Assembly (NCBI GenBank): GCA_009776385.1
Contig: WRFT01000036.1
Coordinates: 1 to 11,408 of the forward strand
Source of the DNA: Clostridia bacterium
GTDB taxonomy: Bacteria; Bacillota; Clostridia; Christensenellales; Aristaeellaceae
Direction: 5' to 3'
DNA: 11,408 bases
Below the pieces are notes generated by a model that had not been told where the DNA came from, ran no database searches, and saw only the letters and a program-made list of their open reading frames with translations. Position numbers and translations under genes: made by a program. Positions 7,277-11,408 of the stretch are shown one piece after another. Numbering within the stretch: position 1 is the stretch's first letter; each line of letters begins with the position of its first letter.

Positions 7277-7313
7277 CCGGGAGGATTAACCATGAATCAA
7301 CCGGGAATCCCGG
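7277..7313 (+). promoter_or_regulatory. Possible hairpin masking the vanW-family ribosome binding site
   Basis: The ribosome binding site GGGAGG (7279-7284) lies inside CCGGGA (7277-7282), which is complementary to TCCCGG (7308-7313) early in the gene. The same segment also forms a local perfect 13-bp palindrome CCGGGAATCCCGG (7301-7313). The two pairings exclude each other, so translation could be modulated. GC-rich complementarity can arise by chance, and nothing else supports regulation. Confidence 0.25.
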
Positions 7314-8986
7314 AGTACGGAAAAAAACAACCCATGCAAAAACCGCGGGTTACCCTTGCGCCGAATGCCTTGGGCGCCGGTAATCCGCCGCCGGAAACCG
7401 CCCAAACGGCGTCGCATCGCAAGCATGCCCATGTTGCCTACCAGCATCTGCCGGCCTATAACGGAGATGTCGGGTATAGGCTTATGCCCGCCGCACAGCG
7501 GAAAAAGAAAAAAAGGCATCCCATCCTATCCGCTTTTATATCTTTGATAGCCCTTGCGCTCATCGCGGCGGCGCTCTATTTCGGCTTACCCATGTTTATA
7601 GGCAGCCATGCCCCCTACGCGATAGCCAACGGTTACATACTGGAGTATGATTCCGCCAGGCTGTCAAGGGTGGCGGAGAGTTTGGCCCTATCCGCACAGT
7701 ATTTTGAGCGGGATGCCTTCTTACCCGGTATCTCTATTGATAATGTGTATGTCGGTGGTATGACCCGCCCGGAGGCGGCTGCCGCGTTGGGTACCGGCGC
7801 TGCCGCGCAGGATGCCGGTATGAGCGTCACCGTTACCGCGGGCAACAAGCGATGGACGCTGGATTCGGATCGCCTTCAGATAAAAAGGAATACCGATATC
7901 CTGATTGAGCGCGCATACGCGCTGGGCCGTACTGCCGTCTTTTCCGGCGATACGCCCTATGAGCAGCGTCTTAAAAACGCTTGGGACTATATGAATCAGG
8001 AAGGGAAAGCCGCCTTTTACTCGCAGTCCACGTATGACAGGAACGCGGTTTCGGATTTTGCCGACGAGATAGCGCTGTATGTCAACCGTCCGGCGCAGGA
8101 TTCACAGGTAGCCGGTTTCGATTTTGTCAGAAAAACATTCGCGTTTACAGAGTCCGCGCCGGGTGTTACCATCGACGCGGAGCAGCTAAAGCGTGACATA
8201 TGGGACAAGCTGGATAAACGGGAGAAGAATGCCTCTTTGACGGTAGAACCGCAGATTATCATGCCCATGGTCAATAAAGACGACCTGATTGGTGAGTTTA
8301 AACTCCTTGCCACCTATACCACAAAAACGACCAATAACGCAAACCGCAACACGAATGTCCGTCTGTCTGCCCAAGAAATTAACGGCCGTGCGGTAAACCC
8401 CGGCCAGACTTTCTCCTTTAATGACACGGTTGGCAAGCGGACGGTTGAAAAAGGTTATAAGGAGGCCATTGCCATCTCCGGCGGCCAAACCGTTCCGGAT
8501 ATCGGGGGCGGCGTTTGTCAAACATCCGGTACACTGTTTAACGCCGTGGCGCGCGCCGATTTAGAAATTGTCTATCGCAGCCCCCACGCTTGGCCGAGCA
8601 CCTATGTCCAAAAGGGGATGGATGCTACGGTAAACTGGCCCGGGCTGGATTTTAAGTTTAAAAACAACAAAGATACGCCCATCTTCATTGTTGCTTACTA
8701 CGCGGACAGGCTGATAACGGTAGAAATTTACGGAAAATCTTTGGGCGCCGGCATTACCATCGATTTGGAAAGCGAAGTCACCCGCACCATGAAACCGCCA
8801 AACGACATCCGGTATGTTAACAACCCCAACATGAGACCCGGCACCAGTAAAGAAACGATTCAACCGCGTACGGGATACGAGGTTAATACTTATAAAGTAT
8901 GGTATAAGGACGGGAAAGAATACCACCGCGAGCTTTTCTTTCAATCTACCTATAAAATGTATCAGCGAACGGTAGAATATAATTAG
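7292..8986 (+). CDS. VanW-family membrane-anchored cell-envelope protein
   Basis: The product is a 564-residue protein named after VanW of vanB-type glycopeptide resistance clusters, whose biochemical role is not established. The start is fixed by GGGAGG ending 7 nt upstream. Residues 1-75 are Pro- and basic-rich and predicted cytoplasmic, ending in RKKKKRH. A membrane helix spans about 77-103, so most of the protein lies outside the membrane. Residues about 145-330 look like the putative peptidoglycan-binding region usual in this family (for example GGMTRPEAAAAL). The VanW domain covers about 339-480, with the hallmark PDIGGGVCQTSGTLFNA at 402-418 and the preceding NPGQTFSFND at 369-378. The last 80 residues form a G5-like tail (YKVWYKDGKEYHRELF). 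It follows rex by 21 bp and precedes a tetR-family gene by 15 bp. No other van resistance gene is nearby, so a general envelope role is more likely than vancomycin resistance. Confidence 0.9.
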   Translation: MNQPGIPEYGKKQPMQKPRVTLAPNALGAGNPPPETAQTASHRKHAHVAYQHLPAYNGDVGYRLMPAAQRKKKKRHPILSAFISLIALALIAAALYFGLPMFIGSHAPYAIANGYILEYDSARLSRVAESLALSAQYFERDAFLPGISIDNVYVGGMTRPEAAAALGTGAAAQDAGMSVTVTAGNKRWTLDSDRLQIKRNTDILIERAYALGRTAVFSGDTPYEQRLKNAWDYMNQEGKAAFYSQSTYDRNAVSDFADEIALYVNRPAQDSQVAGFDFVRKTFAFTESAPGVTIDAEQLKRDIWDKLDKREKNASLTVEPQIIMPMVNKDDLIGEFKLLATYTTKTTNNANRNTNVRLSAQEINGRAVNPGQTFSFNDTVGKRTVEKGYKEAIAISGGQTVPDIGGGVCQTSGTLFNAVARADLEIVYRSPHAWPSTYVQKGMDATVNWPGLDFKFKNNKDTPIFIVAYYADRLITVEIYGKSLGAGITIDLESEVTRTMKPPNDIRYVNNPNMRPGTSKETIQPRTGYEVNTYKVWYKDGKEYHRELFFQSTYKMYQRTVEYN

Positions 8987-9001
8987 CCGGAGGGTCATCC
9001 C

Positions 9002-9688
9002 ATGCGTAAGGGAGATATCAAGAAACAGGCCATTATCGATACGGCGGAGCGGCTTTTTTACCGCGATGGTTATGCCGGCACGTCTGTGGATGGCATTCTG
9101 GCTGAGTTAAAAGGCTCTAAGGGATGCTTCTATCATCATTTCGAAAGCAAGTTAGCCGTTTTGCAAACCCTTTGCGCGCAGCGGGCGGTTCATGCCAGAA
9201 CCGTTTTTGATCAGGTAAAAACGAACAAGTCCAGTATTGTAGAGCGGCTGAACATCCTGTTATACTGTGCGCTTCCCATTCGGTCGGGCGAGGAGAAATT
9301 CGCCGCGCTGTTGCTGCCGATGATGCTCACTTCGGAAGGGACGATTTTATGCGCTGAATACAGCCGATCGCTTACCGAAGCCTTTGAAGACGCGCTCAGC
9401 CTTATTCTGTCCGAGGGTGAGGCGGACGAATCGTTCTATACGGACGCGCCCGCAGGAATGGCCCGTATTTTGTTAACGCTTTTAAATGCCTTCTGGCGGG
9501 AAGCGGCCATGGCAGCCGTTCGCGGTGTTTCACAGCGCGGGGGATTGGATATAAACGATATCTTACCGGTCTTGGATTTATACCGCGGCGCGATGGAACG
9601 GCTTATACAGGCGCCGTTCGGTTCAGTGGACATCATCAGGGCAGCGGAAATGATGCCGTTGCTTTTAAAGGCAACCAATCAATTTTAG
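9002..9688 (+). CDS. TetR/AcrR-family transcriptional regulator
   Basis: The product is a 228-residue protein with a TetR-type N-terminal DNA-binding domain: IIDTAERLFYRDGYAGTSVD (11-30) leads into the helix-turn-helix, ending with the family signature KGCFYHHFESK (40-50). The C-terminal half is a helical ligand-binding region with no recognisable ligand signature. The start is supported by GGAGGG (8989-8994), 7 nt upstream. It is the last gene of the rex-vanW-tetR run, so it may be transcribed from the rex promoter. Its target is unknown; self-control or control of the adjacent vanW-family gene would be guesses. Its stop codon overlaps the stop of the convergent rsfS gene by 4 bp. Confidence 0.9.
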   Translation: MRKGDIKKQAIIDTAERLFYRDGYAGTSVDGILAELKGSKGCFYHHFESKLAVLQTLCAQRAVHARTVFDQVKTNKSSIVERLNILLYCALPIRSGEEKFAALLLPMMLTSEGTILCAEYSRSLTEAFEDALSLILSEGEADESFYTDAPAGMARILLTLLNAFWREAAMAAVRGVSQRGGLDINDILPVLDLYRGAMERLIQAPFGSVDIIRAAEMMPLLLKATNQF

Positions 9689-10053
9689 GCGTTATCTGTT
9701 TCCCCGTCAAAGGGCATGGGAACGCGGTTGGAGCCATCAGCCCACAGCCGTTCAAGATGATAAAACGCGCGTTCTTCCTGGTGGAAGAGATGCACAATAA
9801 CACTGTGGTAATCCATGACGATCCACCGCCCTTCATGGTACCCTTCTATGTGTCTGGGCAGCGCGGTTTGGCCGGCCAGCCGGGCTTCCACTTCATCGGA
9901 AAGCGTCTTGACCTGCTGTGCGGAACGTCCCGAGGCAATCACCATTATGTCGCATAGTACGGTGATGCCGCTGACGTTTAATACCAGTATGTCCTGTGCC
10001 TTCCTGTCGTAGAGTATGGATGCGATGTCCTTGGCCAGTTGTGTGTGTTCCAT
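9685..10053 (-). CDS. rsfS: Ribosomal silencing factor RsfS (Iojap/DUF143)
   Basis: RsfS binds ribosomal protein uL14 on the 50S subunit and blocks joining with 30S, damping translation when nutrients are short. The 122-residue product has the normal length and order of family motifs: the CDIMVIASGRSAQQV block (34-48; usually SDYFVIATGNS) and EGYHEGRWIVMDYHSVIVHLF followed by R-x-FYHLERLW (69-104). The ATG at 10051-10053 has AAGGAGG (10060-10066) 6 nt upstream. That ribosome binding site overlaps the TAA stop of the nadD-yqeK gene, which suggests coupled translation. Adjacency to nadD and yqeK is the classic Bacillota arrangement. Confidence 0.95.
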   Translation of the reverse strand: MEHTQLAKDIASILYDRKAQDILVLNVSGITVLCDIMVIASGRSAQQVKTLSDEVEARLAGQTALPRHIEGYHEGRWIVMDYHSVIVHLFHQEERAFYHLERLWADGSNRVPMPFDGETDNA

Positions 10054-10064
10054 TCAGGGCCTCC

Positions 10065-11237
10065 TTATTTTGTGTTCTCTATCCATTGAATTGTTTTGTA
10101 TAGTGAAGGATGTATTTGCGCGCCGTTTGCCTTCAGGCGTTGCGCGGTCAGGGTTAAGGAAAGGGCTATCGCGGCAGGTAAATTGGTTCGGCTCAACGAA
10201 CGCAGTTCTTCCAAACGGTTATGGAGGACACGCCCGGGTTCGGTGGTGTCGGCGATAAATACCACCATATCCAGCGCGGACATACGCGGTTCCCCCAGCG
10301 TATGAACGCGGATGGCCTTTAGTATGTCGGGGTCATGTATACCGTATGCTTCCTGCGCGACCACAGAGCCCGCCGGCCCGTGCATCGTCGCGTTGGATTC
10401 CGGCGCTTGCCCGTTTCGCATCCCCCTTGCCTGCAGTATGCTTCGCATGGTTTCCTCCGGAAAAGCCTTCGCGCAATCGTGCAGAAGCGCTGCCAGAACC
10501 GCTTTTTGCTTATCGACGCCGTGTATGTCCGCCAACTCCGCCGCCGTATAGCACACATTGAGGGAATGGGCAAAGCGTCTGGGCGGCAGCGCTTGGCAAA
10601 GCTGTGTTAGTATGGGCGCGGCATTTGCGATAAGCGGCGCATATCCGTACAACCCGCTCAAGGCGATGTAGGCTTGAACAGCGGTTGGTATACCATCCGG
10701 CATAACGCCCCGTTTGAGTGATTGGCGGATAACGCATCCGGATACATCATGAAGCTTCATGGGAACGGCTTCCATTCGGGCACCCGTAAGTGACGCGCCG
10801 CTTAACACGGCGGACAAGTCTAAAGGAGGGTTCTGCCGCGGAACAATCAGGAATGTGCATTGTGATATCACACTGTCCCGGTGATACCATCCGTCAAGGG
10901 AAGGCAGTTTATCATCGCCCAGAATCAAGAATAATGCGCTTCCGAAATATTGGTTTTGAATAAGCGTCAGTGTATCCGCCGTATAGGAAATGCCGGGCTT
11001 GTCCGTCTCTACGCGTGAGGGAACATACCTTTTGTTGCTGCCGATAGCCGCAACGGTCATCTGGTAACGCTGTTCGGCATCCGCCCCTTCCGAGGTTTTG
11101 TTCGGATGGCGGCCTGAGGGAACAAACAGAACCTTATCTAAAGCGGCATAGGCCATCGCCGCCTCCGCCGCCGAAAGATGGCCTTCATGAATGGGGTCAA
11201 ACGCGCCTCCGATAATACCAATTCGCTCTTCCGGCAG
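10065..11237 (-). CDS. nadD: Fused nicotinate mononucleotide adenylyltransferase (NadD) and YqeK HD-domain phosphohydrolase
   Basis: This 390-residue product carries two enzymes. NadD (about 1-198) joins ATP and nicotinate mononucleotide to make deamido-NAD in NAD synthesis. Its nucleotide-binding motif GGAFDPIHEGH lies at 10-20, followed by ISYTADTL (83-90) and LGDDKLPSLDGWY (106-118). The second transferase motif, usually ISSTxIR, reads VSGCVIR (165-171) and is diverged. YqeK (about 204-385) is an HD-domain protein whose family hydrolyses diadenosine tetraphosphate; its metal ligands are visible at H224, HD 253-254, H286, H312 and D330. The frame is open back to a TAG at 11316-11318 with no ATG, GTG or TTG before M28, so CTG at 11235-11237, 8 nt after AAGGGAGG, is the best start. 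The first ATG (11156) would delete the catalytic motif. The order nadD-yqeK-rsfS is typical of Bacillota; the fusion itself is less usual. A sequencing error near the start cannot be excluded. Confidence 0.9.
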   Translation of the reverse strand: MPEERIGIIGGAFDPIHEGHLSAAEAAMAYAALDKVLFVPSGRHPNKTSEGADAEQRYQMTVAAIGSNKRYVPSRVETDKPGISYTADTLTLIQNQYFGSALFLILGDDKLPSLDGWYHRDSVISQCTFLIVPRQNPPLDLSAVLSGASLTGARMEAVPMKLHDVSGCVIRQSLKRGVMPDGIPTAVQAYIALSGLYGYAPLIANAAPILTQLCQALPPRRFAHSLNVCYTAAELADIHGVDKQKAVLAALLHDCAKAFPEETMRSILQARGMRNGQAPESNATMHGPAGSVVAQEAYGIHDPDILKAIRVHTLGEPRMSALDMVVFIADTTEPGRVLHNRLEELRSLSRTNLPAAIALSLTLTAQRLKANGAQIHPSLYKTIQWIENTK

Positions 11238-11253
11238 ATTACCTGCCTCCCTT
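11235..11253 (-). promoter_or_regulatory. Ribosome binding site and CTG start of nadD-yqeK
   Basis: On the minus strand AAGGGAGG (11246-11253) is followed after 8 nt by CTG (11235-11237), giving a protein that opens (M)PEERIGIIGGAFDP, the normal length before this NadD motif. The only other non-standard candidate, ATT at 11220-11222, is 23 nt from the Shine-Dalgarno sequence and too far. The start is inferred. Confidence 0.65.
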
Positions 11254-11268
11254 CTTAGTAATTGGTAA

Positions 11269-11408
11269 CTACAATGCGGTGTGGCTAAAAGGGAGTACCG
11301 ACGTGTTTTCGTAAACTAAAAACTCAAACTGAATATCTCCGTACAGATTTGGGTTATCACGCGATATAACCTGCCAGTGATGCAGCCTGTCCAGATTAGG
11401 GAAAAAAC
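11269..11408 (-). CDS. 3' end of an unidentified gene (partial, runs off the window)
   Basis: A minus-strand frame is open from the right edge of the window to a TAG at 11269-11271. It encodes 45 C-terminal residues that include NLDRLHHWQVISRDNPNLYG and IQFEFLVYENTSVLPF. The alternating hydrophobic pattern suggests a beta strand, and the reading looks protein-like. It ends 31 bp before the CTG start of nadD-yqeK on the same strand, the position expected of an upstream operon member. It does not resemble the C-terminus of Obg, a common neighbour of nadD, and I do not recognise the family. The fragment is short enough that chance openness remains possible. Confidence 0.5.
   Translation of the reverse strand, partial: FFPNLDRLHHWQVISRDNPNLYGDIQFEFLVYENTSVLPFSHTAL

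Noticed and set aside
7292..8986. Vancomycin resistance determinant
   Set aside because: VanW-domain proteins are widespread without resistance, and no vanH, ligase, vanX, or vanR/vanS gene is present in the window.
10065..11156. nadD-yqeK starting at the ATG at 11156
   Set aside because: This start removes the GGAFDPIHEGH nucleotide-binding motif, which is encoded in the same open frame just upstream, behind a strong ribosome binding site.

Overview
The window looks like chromosomal DNA from a low-to-mid GC Gram-positive bacterium of the Bacillota, most likely a Clostridia lineage. Reasons: a Rex-type NADH-sensing repressor, a VanW-family membrane protein, a NadD-YqeK-RsfS cluster, strong AGGAGG-like ribosome binding sites, and large secreted proteins built from InlB/Listeria-Bacteroides-type (Flg_new) repeats, which are common in anaerobic host-associated Clostridia. 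No species can be named from this sequence.

Left part (1-6405): an AT-rich 346-bp leader carries two pairs of ATGTAAC direct repeats and a perfect 7+7 bp palindrome. It precedes two plus-strand genes for secreted proteins. The first encodes a 328-residue protein (signal peptide, one InlB-like module, a very acidic linker, a Cys-containing beta-type C-terminal module). The second encodes a 1656-residue protein (signal peptide, many InlB-like modules, a six-unit tandem array of about 82 residues per unit, a MucBP-like module). Neither has a recognisable LPXTG/transmembrane anchor. A GC-rich hairpin follows at 6422-6468.

Middle (6564-9688): a promoter with an extended -10 element drives rex, a vanW-family gene and a tetR-family gene, separated by 21 and 15 bp and so probably one operon. 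A degenerate Rex-box-like sequence covers the -10, which suggests autoregulation.

Right part (9685-11408, minus strand): the 3' end of an unidentified gene, then a fused nadD-yqeK gene and rsfS, closely spaced and apparently one operon. The fused gene has no ATG, GTG or TTG start upstream of its NadD nucleotide-binding motif. The best start is a CTG 8 nt after a strong Shine-Dalgarno sequence, so calling the first ATG would remove the active site. The tetR and rsfS genes converge and overlap by 4 bp at their stop codons.

The least conventional parts are the paired-repeat leader and anchorless repeat proteins, the dimer-wise expansion of the repeat array, and the CTG-started NadD-YqeK fusion. 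I see no CRISPR array, tRNA, rRNA, insertion sequence or phage gene.
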